Source: Actinomycetes bacterium (GTDB lineage Bacteria; Actinomycetota; Actinomycetes; Actinomycetales; Microbacteriaceae). Taken from it: DNA of 24,517 nt. The stretch lies in contig JAEXHA010000070.1 of NCBI GenBank assembly GCA_023450335.1, forward strand, positions 1 through 24,517, read 5' to 3'. Position numbers and translations under genes: made by a program. Below the pieces are notes generated by a model that saw nothing but the letters and a program-made list of their open reading frames with translations, did no database searches and had not been told where the DNA came from. Positions 15,215 through 24,517 of the stretch are shown piece by piece. Each line of letters opens with the position of its first letter. Position 1 is the first letter of the stretch.

Positions 15215-16474
15215 GTGATCGTGGAGCAGCTCAACCTGGTGGACTTCCGCAATTATGCGGCCGTCGACCTGACGCTCCACCCCGGCGCGAACGTGTTCGT
15301 CGGCCGCAACGGGCAGGGCAAGACGAATCTCGCCGAAGCCATCGCCTACTTCGCGACACTGGGATCGCATCGCGTGTCACAGGACGCGCCCATGGTGCGG
15401 CACGGCGCCGACGCCGCGTTCGTCCGCGCCCGCCTCGCACACGGCGATCGGCGTGTGCAGCTCGAAGCCCAGCTCAACCGCACCGGCTCGAACAAAGCCC
15501 GCGTCAACGGCTCGCCCGTGCGCACGGCCGAGCTGCCCCGCTACGCACAGGTCGTGCTGTTCGCCCCCGAAGACCTCCAGATCGTGCGCGGCGATCCGAC
15601 ATCGCGGCGTCGGTTCGCCGATCAGCTGCTGATCCAGCGGTCACCGCGCATGGCCGGCGTGCTCGGTGACTATGACCGTGTTCTCAAACAGCGCACGGCA
15701 CTGTTGAAGTCCGCGCGGTCGCGCGGTGTCCGCGGCGAGGGCCTGTCGACGCTCGACGTGTGGGACGACAAGCTCGTCCAGTTCGGCACCGACATCATCC
15801 GCGCGCGCCTGGCGCTGGCGGCCGACCTGGCCGTCCCCGTCGCCGAGGCGTACACGGCGATCGCCGGCGCCGATCACCGCCCCGAGCTGGAATGGTCGCT
15901 CACCGTGGGCGGCGCTGACCCCGAAGACGACGTGGATGCCGGTGATGCGGCGCCGACCGTGGTCGAGCACGGGCCGCTCCCCAGCGCCGAGGAGGTCGCC
16001 GAAAGGTTCCGCCAGACGCTTGCGACCAAGCGCACCGCCGAACTCGAGCGCGGTGTCACGCTGGTCGGACCCCATCGCGATGATCTCGTGCTGCGCGTGC
16101 GCGGGCTGCCGGTCAAGGGCTACGCCTCGCACGGTGAATCGTGGTCGGTCGCCCTGGCATTGCGCCTCGCCTCGGCGCGTCTGCTGCGTGAACAGTCGCA
16201 GCTGGGCGACCCGGTGCTGATCCTCGACGATGTCTTCGCCGAGCTCGACGCCGATCGCCGCCGGCGGCTGGGGGGTCTGGTCGCCGACTTCGAACAGGTG
16301 ATCGTGACCGCCGCGGTGGACGCCGATGTGCCCACGGGTCTGCGCGCACGCACGGTGCGGGTGGAGGCCGGCACGATCCGCATCGCCGGCGAAGAAGGCG
16401 CCGTCGTCGCGCCGATCACCGGTGACACCGTCGCGCCGTCTGATGCCGGTGATCCGGAGGCGGGCGATGACTGA
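15215..16474 (+). CDS. recF: DNA replication and repair protein RecF
   Basis: SMC-like ATPase of 419 residues that helps RecR/RecO load RecA at gaps. It begins with the family pattern LNLVDFRNYA; Walker A GRNGQGKT is at 30-37, the ABC-type signature is near SWSVALALRLAS, and Walker B is VLILDDVFAELD. An acidic insertion (EDDVDAGDAAP, ~235-245) and a C-terminal acidic tail of ~25 residues make it longer than the ~370-residue norm. Start GTG 15215 or GTG 15221 are both possible; the first gives the usual MIVEQL. The gene ends in an 8-nt overlap with dciA. Confidence 0.96.
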   Translation: MIVEQLNLVDFRNYAAVDLTLHPGANVFVGRNGQGKTNLAEAIAYFATLGSHRVSQDAPMVRHGADAAFVRARLAHGDRRVQLEAQLNRTGSNKARVNGSPVRTAELPRYAQVVLFAPEDLQIVRGDPTSRRRFADQLLIQRSPRMAGVLGDYDRVLKQRTALLKSARSRGVRGEGLSTLDVWDDKLVQFGTDIIRARLALAADLAVPVAEAYTAIAGADHRPELEWSLTVGGADPEDDVDAGDAAPTVVEHGPLPSAEEVAERFRQTLATKRTAELERGVTLVGPHRDDLVLRVRGLPVKGYASHGESWSVALALRLASARLLREQSQLGDPVLILDDVFAELDADRRRRLGGLVADFEQVIVTAAVDADVPTGLRARTVRVEAGTIRIAGEEGAVVAPITGDTVAPSDAGDPEAGDD

Positions 16475-16964
16475 CCCCGCCGGGCACGATGACGTGCCGG
16501 AGACCATCGCCACCTACTTGCGGCTGCGGGGACTGGAACCGTCTGCGGCCAAGCGGCGCCGTCGGCGCCGCCGTGCGGACGACGACGAGAACCAGCCGTT
16601 CACCAAGGGCCGCGATCCGCAGGGTGTGGGTGACGTGCTCGCGCAGCTGACCCGCCAGTCCGGGTGGGACTCGCAGCTGGCCCGCGAGGATCTTGTGCTC
16701 CAGTGGCAAGAGGTCGCCGGCGACGAGACCGCACGGCACGCCCACCCGGTCGCGCTGGGCGATGGGGTGCTCACCGTGCAATGCGATTCGACGGCCTGGG
16801 CGAAGAACCTCCACCTCATGCGGGGTGCCATCGTGACCGAGATCATCCGGCGGTTTCCTGAAGCGGGGGTCCACAGCGTCCGTTTCGTGGGGCCGGACGT
16901 CCCCTCTTGGAAATGGGGCCCCAGAGCCGTTCCAGGGCGGGGTCCTCGCGATACCTACGGTTGA
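16467..16964 (+). CDS. dciA: DciA-like DUF721 protein
   Basis: Protein of 165 residues with a basic cluster of consecutive arginines at ~27-34, an acidic linker, and the DUF721 core from ~50 on (DVLAQLTRQSGWDSQLA, VLQWQEVAGDETARHAHP, GVLTVQCDSTAWAKNLHLM, ending FVGPDVPSWKWGPR). DciA proteins load the replicative helicase in bacteria lacking DnaC/DnaI; in actinobacteria this gene lies between recF and gyrB, as here. Start ATG 16467 overlaps the recF stop by 8 nt and has GGAGG six nt before it, so the longer in-frame ORF upstream is not used. Confidence 0.93.
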   Translation: MTDPAGHDDVPETIATYLRLRGLEPSAAKRRRRRRRADDDENQPFTKGRDPQGVGDVLAQLTRQSGWDSQLAREDLVLQWQEVAGDETARHAHPVALGDGVLTVQCDSTAWAKNLHLMRGAIVTEIIRRFPEAGVHSVRFVGPDVPSWKWGPRAVPGRGPRDTYG

Positions 16965-17027
16965 GCCACGTCCCACGGCATCCGGAACGGTTTTCGTGCG
17001 CCACAGGGCCGTTCAGCGCGCGGAACC

Positions 17028-17047
17028 CGTGATATTCACGATAGAAT
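17028..17047 (+). promoter_or_regulatory. Candidate gyrB promoter with inverted repeat
   Basis: A perfect inverted repeat CGTGA-TAT-TCACG (17028-17040) abuts a -10-like TAGAAT (17042-17047). No good -35 is visible. A protein bound to the repeat would block polymerase, so this may be an operator. Confidence 0.4.
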
Positions 17048-17087
17048 GAGCTGATCCCGAAACACCGATGTGGAGCGCTCGAAACCT

Positions 17088-19130
17088 ATGACGTCTGAAA
17101 CCCCCGACAGCGTTCCCGAGGAACTCGAGCCGCACCCCACCGCGAAGGTTCCCACCGAGTACGGGGCCGACGCCATTCAGGTGCTCGAAGGGCTCGAGGC
17201 GGTCCGCAAGCGCCCCGGCATGTACATCGGCTCGACCGGTGAGCGGGGCCTGCACCACCTGGTCTACGAGATCGTCGACAACTCGGTCGACGAGGCGCTG
17301 GCGGGGTACTGCGACACCATCGCCGTGACGATCCTCGAAGACGGCGGACTGCGCGTCGTCGACAACGGTCGCGGTATTCCCGTCGACCCGCACGCGTCCG
17401 ACCCGACCAAGTCGTCGGTCGAGGTCGTGCTCACCGTTCTGCACGCCGGTGGAAAGTTCGGCGGCGGCGGGTATGCCGTCTCGGGTGGCCTTCACGGCGT
17501 GGGCTCGTCGGTCGTCAACGCCCTGTCGACGAGGTTCGACGTCGAGGTCAAGCGGCAGGGTCACTACTGGAACATGACCTTCGCCGACGGAGGCAAGCCG
17601 CAGGCGTCCCTGGCCCGGGGCGAAGCGACCGAACAGACCGGAACCACCATCACGTTCTGGCCCGACGACTCGATCTTCGAGACCGTCGAGTTCGACTACG
17701 ACACGCTGCGCACCCGGTTCCAGCAGACCGCGTTCCTCAACAAGGGTCTGCGCATCACTCTGAGCGACCTGCGTCCGTCGTCCGCCTACGTCGTCGACCA
17801 CACCGACGGTACGAGCGAGACGAAGCAGCCGCACGATGACTTCCTGTATGAGCGCGGACTCGTCGACTACGTGGAGTATCTCAACAAGGTGCGCAAGGCC
17901 GAGGTCGTCAACGAGGAGATCATCGAGATCGAGTCGGAGGACACCGTCCGACACATCTCGCTCGAGCTGGCGATGCAATGGACGACCAGCTATACCGAGA
18001 ACGTCTTCACGTTCGCCAACACGATCAACACGCACGAGGGCGGCACCCACGAAGAGGGCTTCCGCGCCGCGCTGACCACGCGCGTCAACAGCTATGCGCG
18101 TGACAAGGGTCTGCTCAAGGAGAAGGACGACAACCTCACCGGCGACGACATCCGTGAGGGACTCACCGCCGTCATCTCCGTGAAGCTGTCCGAGCCGCAG
18201 TTCGAGGGCCAGACCAAGACGAAGCTCGGCAACACCGAGGCGAAGGCGTTCGTGCAGAAGATCGTCGGTGATCAGCTCACCGACTGGCTCGACCGCAACC
18301 CGGGCCAGGCCAAGCGCGTCATCACCAAGGCGATCGATGCGGCCACGGCGCGAATGGCGGCGCGGAAGGCGCGCGAGACCGCGCGTCGAAAGAGCGTTTT
18401 CGAATCGGCATCCATGCCCGAGAAGCTCAAGGACTGCACGAGCAAGGATCCGTCGATCAGCGAGATCTTCCTCGTCGAGGGTGATTCGGCCGGCGGTTCG
18501 GCGGTGTCGGGGCGCGACCCCGAACGCCAGGCGATCCTGTCGCTGCGCGGCAAGATCCTCAACGTCGAGAAGGCGCGACTCGACCGGGCGCTGGGCAACG
18601 CCGAGATCCAGGCGATGATCCAGGCCTTCGGCACCGGCATCGGCGAGGACTTCAACGTCGAGAAGGCGCGGTACCACAAGATCGTGCTCATGGCCGATGC
18701 CGATGTGGACGGTCAGCACATCACGACGCTGCTGCTCACGCTGTTGTTCCGTTACATGCGCGGTCTCATCGAGGCCGGGTACGTGTATCTGGCGCAGCCG
18801 CCGCTGTACCGGCTCAAGTGGAGCAACAGCGACCACGAGTACGTGTACAGCGACCGCGAGCGTGACGCTCTGCTGGCCGACGGCGTCGCCGCCGGCAAGC
18901 GCATCCCGAAGGACAACGGCGTGCAGCGCTACAAGGGTCTGGGTGAGATGAACGCCAAGGAGCTGTGGGAGACCACGATGGACCCGACCACCCGGACGCT
19001 TCGACAGGTCACCATCGACGACGCCGCCGCAGCCGACGAGATCTTCACCGTGCTGATGGGCGAGGACGTCGAGGCCCGCCGCGGGTTCATCCAGCGCAAC
19101 GCCAAGGACGTGCGCTTCCTCGACATCTGA
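17088..19130 (+). CDS. gyrB: DNA gyrase subunit B
   Basis: ATPase subunit of gyrase, 680 residues. GHKL motifs: EIVDNSVDEALAG (~61-73), NGRGIPVD and GLHGVGSSVVNALS; TOPRIM: LVEGDSAGGSA at ~462-472 and DADVDGQHI at ~536-544; C-terminal tail IQRNAKDVRFLDI. No intein is present. ATG 17088 was chosen because GGAG lies ~12 nt upstream; GTG 17070 would add six residues without any Shine-Dalgarno sequence. gyrA follows after 45 nt, so the two are co-transcribed. Confidence 0.98.
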   Translation: MTSETPDSVPEELEPHPTAKVPTEYGADAIQVLEGLEAVRKRPGMYIGSTGERGLHHLVYEIVDNSVDEALAGYCDTIAVTILEDGGLRVVDNGRGIPVDPHASDPTKSSVEVVLTVLHAGGKFGGGGYAVSGGLHGVGSSVVNALSTRFDVEVKRQGHYWNMTFADGGKPQASLARGEATEQTGTTITFWPDDSIFETVEFDYDTLRTRFQQTAFLNKGLRITLSDLRPSSAYVVDHTDGTSETKQPHDDFLYERGLVDYVEYLNKVRKAEVVNEEIIEIESEDTVRHISLELAMQWTTSYTENVFTFANTINTHEGGTHEEGFRAALTTRVNSYARDKGLLKEKDDNLTGDDIREGLTAVISVKLSEPQFEGQTKTKLGNTEAKAFVQKIVGDQLTDWLDRNPGQAKRVITKAIDAATARMAARKARETARRKSVFESASMPEKLKDCTSKDPSISEIFLVEGDSAGGSAVSGRDPERQAILSLRGKILNVEKARLDRALGNAEIQAMIQAFGTGIGEDFNVEKARYHKIVLMADADVDGQHITTLLLTLLFRYMRGLIEAGYVYLAQPPLYRLKWSNSDHEYVYSDRERDALLADGVAAGKRIPKDNGVQRYKGLGEMNAKELWETTMDPTTRTLRQVTIDDAAAADEIFTVLMGEDVEARRGFIQRNAKDVRFLDI

Positions 19131-19175
19131 TCACCGGCGCCCCCGCCCCGGCACTCGATCCCGATAGGTATGTGA

Positions 19176-21746
<2,571 letters not shown>

Positions 21747-21754
21747 CCTGACGC

Positions 21755-22159
21755 ATGAGCACCGTAGCCGACAAGCTCGCCAAGAAGTCGTCGAGCAAGA
21801 CCAGCGCCAAGCAGGTGCGCCTGCGCCTGGTGTATGTGGACTTCTGGTCCGCGGTGAAGCTGTCCTTCCTGGCGGCGGTGGCCCTGGCGATCGTGACGAT
21901 CGTGACGATCTTCCTGGTGTTCATGGTGCTGCAGTCGACGAACATCATCGCCCAAGTCGATGAAATCCTCGTGGCCTTCACCGACGGCAGTTTCCGGATC
22001 CAGTCGTTCCTGAGCCTGCCGCAGGTGATGGCGTTCGCCGCGATCGTGGCGATCTTGAACCTCATCGTCGTGACTGTGCTCGGCGCCGTCGTCGCGGGCA
22101 TCTACAACCTCATGGTCAAGGTGACCGGCGGCCTGCTGGTCGGCTTCACCTCCAACTGA
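21755..22159 (+). CDS. DUF3566 membrane protein
   Basis: 134 residues: a Lys/Ser-rich cytoplasmic N-terminus (~1-20), the conserved RLRLVYVDFWSAVKLSFL entry segment, a first membrane helix at ~33-58, a short loop, and a second helix at ~90-115 followed by MVKVTGGL. This is the DUF3566 pattern (Rv0007 type), a family found next to gyrA in most actinobacteria with no established function. It starts 8 nt after the gyrA stop and is probably the last gene of the gyrBA transcript. Codons for IVTIVTI form a short direct repeat near 21889-21910. Confidence 0.9.
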   Translation: MSTVADKLAKKSSSKTSAKQVRLRLVYVDFWSAVKLSFLAAVALAIVTIVTIFLVFMVLQSTNIIAQVDEILVAFTDGSFRIQSFLSLPQVMAFAAIVAILNLIVVTVLGAVVAGIYNLMVKVTGGLLVGFTSN

Positions 22160-22162
22160 TCG

Positions 22163-22187
22163 CGATTTCGGGATCGCCCCCGAATCG
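22163..22187 (+). terminator. Candidate terminator after the gyrBA-DUF3566 operon
   Basis: CGATTTCGGG (22163-22172) pairs with CCCGAATCG (22179-22187), with one bulged T and a 6-nt loop, beginning 4 nt after the stop codon. There is no T-tract, so it may be a weak or Rho-assisted stop. Confidence 0.4.
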
Positions 22188-22189
22188 GG

Positions 22190-22195
22190 TAAAGT
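22190..22195 (+). promoter_or_regulatory. Candidate -10 element of the tRNA transcript
   Basis: TAAAGT about 38 nt before tRNA-Ile; the -35 region overlaps the hairpin and is not recognisable. Confidence 0.35.
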
Positions 22196-22232
22196 CTTGG
22201 AGGTTGACGACGCACGACGTCGATCTCCACTC

Positions 22233-22306
22233 GGGGCTATAGCTCAGGCGGTTAGAGCGCTTCACTGATAATGAAGAGGTCCCAGGTTCAAGTCCTGGTA
22301 GCCCCA
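22233..22306 (+). tRNA. ileT: tRNA-Ile (GAU)
   Basis: 74 nt. Acceptor GGGGCTA pairs with TAGCCCC plus discriminator A; the anticodon stem CTTCA/TGAAG carries the loop CTGATAA with anticodon GAT; the T-arm contains GGTTCAAGTC. The 3' CCA is not encoded. Confidence 0.98.
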
Positions 22307-22320
22307 CAGCAGTTCCCTTC

Positions 22321-22393
22321 GGGGCCTTAGCTCAGTTGGTAGAGCGCCTGCTTTGCAAGCAGGATGTCAGGAGTTCGAATCTCCTAGGCTCCA
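22321..22393 (+). tRNA. alaT: tRNA-Ala (UGC)
   Basis: 73 nt. Acceptor GGGGCCT pairs with AGGCTCC and includes the G3:U70 wobble pair that marks alanine tRNAs. The anticodon stem CCTGC/GCAGG carries loop TTTGCAA with anticodon TGC. The T-arm contains AGTTCGAATCT. The 3' CCA is not encoded. It lies 14 nt after tRNA-Ile and is surely on the same transcript. Confidence 0.98.
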
Positions 22394-22437
22394 CTCTCAT
22401 TCCCGGTTCCGGTCCACCGCATCGCTATCGTGGGCGG

Positions 22438-22863
22438 ATGGACATCCGCGTCGGAGCATATGCCGTCATCATCGACGATGCCCGCAACATCCTCCTGGCG
22501 CATTGGATCGACGGCCGTCGCGGCGCGTGGACCCTGCCCGGCGGCGGGCTCGAGAACGGCGAGCACCCCGAGGCGGCGGCGCGGCGCGAGGTGCGTGAGG
22601 AGACCGGCTTCCGTGTCACTCTCGACGGACTCCTGGGTATCCACTCCCGCGTCATCCCCGCCGGCCGACGTCTGGCCGCTGCGAGCACCGAGCCGTTGCA
22701 GGCCCTGCGCATCATCTACCGCGCCCACATCACCGGCGGCAGGCTGCGCAACGAGGTCGGCGGCTCGACCGACCGCGCCGAATGGTTTCCCCTCACCGCG
22801 GTGCGGCAGATCCCGCACGTCAAACTCGTCGACGTGGCCATCAGAATGGCGGATGCCGGCTGA
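22438..22863 (+). CDS. Nudix hydrolase
   Basis: 141 residues with a complete Nudix box at 36-58: Gly36, Glu42, Arg50-Glu51, Glu54-Glu55, Gly57. The box and the preceding WTLPGGGLENGE suggest hydrolysis of a nucleoside diphosphate derivative; the substrate cannot be told. Start ATG 22438 was chosen because the longer in-frame ORF runs back through tRNA-Ala. A -10-like TATCGT (22426-22431) ends six nt before the ATG, so the message may be leaderless. The stop codon touches the stop of the convergent YbaK-type gene. Confidence 0.9.
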   Translation: MDIRVGAYAVIIDDARNILLAHWIDGRRGAWTLPGGGLENGEHPEAAARREVREETGFRVTLDGLLGIHSRVIPAGRRLAAASTEPLQALRIIYRAHITGGRLRNEVGGSTDRAEWFPLTAVRQIPHVKLVDVAIRMADAG

Positions 22864-23340
22864 TCAGCCCGCGACCGGCTGCGAAATGTCGGCGACGGTG
22901 GCCGCGTACGCGTCGATGAGCGCGTCGGCGTCGATGAACATGCCGTAGCCATGAGCGCCGGCGCCCATCGCGATGCGTCGCCCGACGATGGACGCGTCGG
23001 CGTAGACCGGCCATTCGGTGGTGCTGCCCAGCGGCACGATCGTGCCGCGCTCGAACCCGGTGGCTGCCAGTGCAAGCTCCGGCTCGGGCAATCGGAGCTT
23101 GTTCACTCCCACCACCGCACGCAGCTTCGGCCACGAGATCGCCCGGTCGCCGGGCACCAGAGCGAACAGGTAGGTATCGTCCGATCGCTTGACCACGAGT
23201 GTCTTCACGATGTCGGCGGGGGTGACACCGAGCAGTTCCGCCGCCTCGGTCAGGCTGCGCGCAGCCGGACGCTCGCGGACCTCAATGGCGAGTCCGCGAC
23301 GCGCGGCGGCGTCGCGGACTCGATCAAGACCTTCGGTCAC
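22864..23340 (-). CDS. YbaK/EbsC-type aminoacyl-tRNA deacylase
   Basis: 158 residues covering the YbaK / ProRS-editing fold. Family marks: ARSLTEAAELLGVTPADIVKTLVVK (with the conserved Lys46), LFALVPGDRAISWPKL, an ELALAATGFERGTIVPLG loop and a C-terminal MGAGAHGYGMFIDADAL. Such proteins remove mischarged amino acids (often Cys or Ala from tRNA-Pro) in trans; the exact substrate is not visible. GTG 23340 lies one nt after the stop of the upstream 193-residue gene, so translational coupling is likely; there is no separate Shine-Dalgarno sequence. Confidence 0.88.
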   Translation of the reverse strand: MTEGLDRVRDAAARRGLAIEVRERPAARSLTEAAELLGVTPADIVKTLVVKRSDDTYLFALVPGDRAISWPKLRAVVGVNKLRLPEPELALAATGFERGTIVPLGSTTEWPVYADASIVGRRIAMGAGAHGYGMFIDADALIDAYAATVADISQPVAG

Positions 23341-23341
23341 G

Positions 23342-23923
23342 TCACGCGTCGGGGGCGCGCAGCGGGTCGTCGGCCACCCAGAGCTCGTCGTCGGCGCGCA
23401 GTGTCTGCCAAGCGGCGTACAGAACGCCGATCGCTGCGGCAGCGCCGAGGATCAAGGCGATGACGCCGCCGGCGCCCATGCCCTTCTTCTGCGACGGCGA
23501 CGCGACATGCACACGCAGGTCCTTCGACGCCTTCTTCGCACGCTGGGATGCGTTCTTCTGCAGGGCGGCGAGGTCGAGTTCTCCGAATCCCCGGCCCGCT
23601 GCGAGACGCTCGCGCTTCTCACTCGCGGCATCCCACACTGACAGCGCAGATCCGATGACCGCGCCGGCGGCCGGCACGAACTTCTCGTTGTAGACCTTCT
23701 TCGACGTCTTCACGCCCTGGTCGACATAGGGCGCCGCGTAGCGCTCGTACTTCTGCTGCACAACCGGCTGGATGTGCTCGCGGTTGTAGTTGCCGAGCTG
23801 GCGCCCGGCCTCACGGGCCATGTGGCCTGCCTGGGTCAGCAGCACCTGCTGGTCCTCCCACAGGTTGTTGGCCTGCTCCTGAAGCTTGCGGAGCTCCTTC
23901 TTGCGCTTGCGGCTGAGGCTCAC
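23342..23923 (-). CDS. Single-pass membrane protein, possible CwsA positional analogue
   Basis: 193 residues, family not recognised. The N-terminus is very basic (SRKRKKELRKL) and helix-forming (~1-60, coiled-coil-like with many Gln/Arg/Glu). A middle segment (~82-97) is mildly hydrophobic. One clear membrane helix spans ~151-172, followed by WQTLRADDELWVADDP. Start GTG 23923 has GGGAGGG upstream. It is divergent from ppiA and lies after gyrA and the tRNAs. In M. tuberculosis the gene in this place and orientation is cwsA (Rv0008c), a single-pass protein that works with Wag31 at the poles. Similarity of layout is seen; homology is inferred and unproven. Confidence 0.8.
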   Translation of the reverse strand: MSLSRKRKKELRKLQEQANNLWEDQQVLLTQAGHMAREAGRQLGNYNREHIQPVVQQKYERYAAPYVDQGVKTSKKVYNEKFVPAAGAVIGSALSVWDAASEKRERLAAGRGFGELDLAALQKNASQRAKKASKDLRVHVASPSQKKGMGAGGVIALILGAAAAIGVLYAAWQTLRADDELWVADDPLRAPDA

Positions 23924-24012
23924 GGGGCCCTCCCTAGATCGGGGACGTTTCTCCCCATCTTGCCAGACGCCGCCGACCGCGCCAGGGGGTTGTCAATGTG
24001 AGAATGGTGGGT

Positions 24013-24517
24013 ATGACGCTCCACACCGCTGTCGCGACCCTGCATACCAACCACGGCGACATCGTCGTCAACCTCTTCGGCGACCACGCACCGCGTACGG
24101 TGCAGAACTTCGTCGGCCTCGCCGACGGCACCGGCGCCTGGACCGACCCCGCCACCGGCAAGCCCGGCGAGGGCGCGCTGTACTCCGACGTGATCTTCCA
24201 CCGCATCATCCCCGGGTTCATGATCCAGGGCGGCGACCCGCTCGGTCAGGGCGTGGGCGGCCCGGGCTACACCTTCAATGACGAGATCCACCCCGAACTC
24301 GCGTTCTCGAAGCCCTACCTGCTGGCGATGGCCAACGCGGGTCTGCGTCGCAACGCGATCACCGGTCAGCCCGAGGGCACGAACGGCTCGCAGTTCTTCA
24401 TCACCACCGACCCGACGCCATGGCTGAACGGCAAGCACACGATCTTCGGTGAAGTGGCCGATGACACCTCGCGCGCCGTCGTCGACGCGATCAGCGCCGT
24501 GCCGACCGGCCCCGGAG
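24013..24517 (+). CDS. ppiA: Cyclophilin-type peptidyl-prolyl isomerase (3' end outside window)
   Basis: 168 codons are visible before the right edge; the family usually ends soon after. Motifs: the catalytic FHRIIPGFMIQGGD, then GTNGSQFFITT and WLNGKHTIFGEV (cyclosporin-pocket Trp). There is no signal peptide, so it is cytoplasmic. ATG 24013 is preceded at seven nt by GAGAAT with a TGT just before it, an extended -10 that would give a leaderless transcript; GGTGGG can also serve as a ribosome binding site. Its place beyond the tRNAs and divergent from a membrane-protein gene matches ppiA of other actinobacteria. Confidence 0.95.
   Translation, partial: MTLHTAVATLHTNHGDIVVNLFGDHAPRTVQNFVGLADGTGAWTDPATGKPGEGALYSDVIFHRIIPGFMIQGGDPLGQGVGGPGYTFNDEIHPELAFSKPYLLAMANAGLRRNAITGQPEGTNGSQFFITTDPTPWLNGKHTIFGEVADDTSRAVVDAISAVPTGPG

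Noticed and set aside
16984..17013. GGAAC...GTT upstream of gyrB as a third SigR/SigH promoter
   Set aside because: The gap between GGAAC and GTT is 22 nt, against 18 in both trx promoters, and the TAGAAT element downstream is a better gyrB promoter candidate.

Overview
The window is the replication-origin region of a high-GC actinobacterial chromosome, most likely Microbacterium or a close relative in Microbacteriaceae. This rests on very high GC with GC-ending codons, on gene order (murJ, trxB, trxA, parB, parA, rsmG, khpB, yidC, yidD, rnpA, rpmH, oriC, dnaA, dnaN, recF, dciA, gyrB, gyrA, DUF3566, tRNA-Ile, tRNA-Ala, ppiA), and on the actinobacterial parS sequence. Genus is inferred from protein style, not from a search.

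Layout. (1) 1-5317, + strand: the 3' part of a DUF6049 membrane-anchored protein, the lipid II flippase murJ, thioredoxin reductase trxB and thioredoxin trxA. They point toward the origin, so they are transcribed head-on to replication. Both trx genes carry a promoter of the SigR/SigH thiol-stress type with identical spacing. (2) 5358-11881, - strand: a small hypothetical protein, parB, parA, a gene-free block of about 0.9 kb rich in parS sites, rsmG, khpB, yidC, yidD, rnpA and rpmH. (3) 11882-14007: dnaA flanked on both sides by DnaA boxes. The dnaA-dnaN gap is the probable oriC, with an AT-rich stretch beside a perfect DnaA box. (4) 14008-22159, + strand: dnaN, recF, dciA, gyrB, gyrA and a DUF3566 membrane protein. 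(5) 22233-22393: tRNA-Ile(GAU) and tRNA-Ala(UGC). (6) 22438-24517: a Nudix hydrolase, a YbaK-type deacylase and a single-pass membrane protein (both - strand), and the start of a cyclophilin.

How the genes work together. DnaA opens oriC. DciA helps load the helicase, DnaN is the clamp, RecF acts at damaged forks, and gyrase relieves supercoils. ParB loads on the parS cluster 4-6 kb from oriC and ParA segregates the origins. RpmH, RnpA, YidD, YidC and KhpB form the conserved ribosome/RNase P/membrane-insertion cluster. MurJ and the DUF6049 protein belong to cell-wall export.

I see no mobile element, CRISPR array, defence island or sign of recent transfer, and no undescribed multigene system. 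What deserves a second look is regulatory: the paired SigR-like trx promoters, the parS sites that double as leader or coding sequence of rsmG and parA, a short tandem repeat among the parS sites, several probable leaderless starts, and a positional analogue of CwsA next to ppiA.
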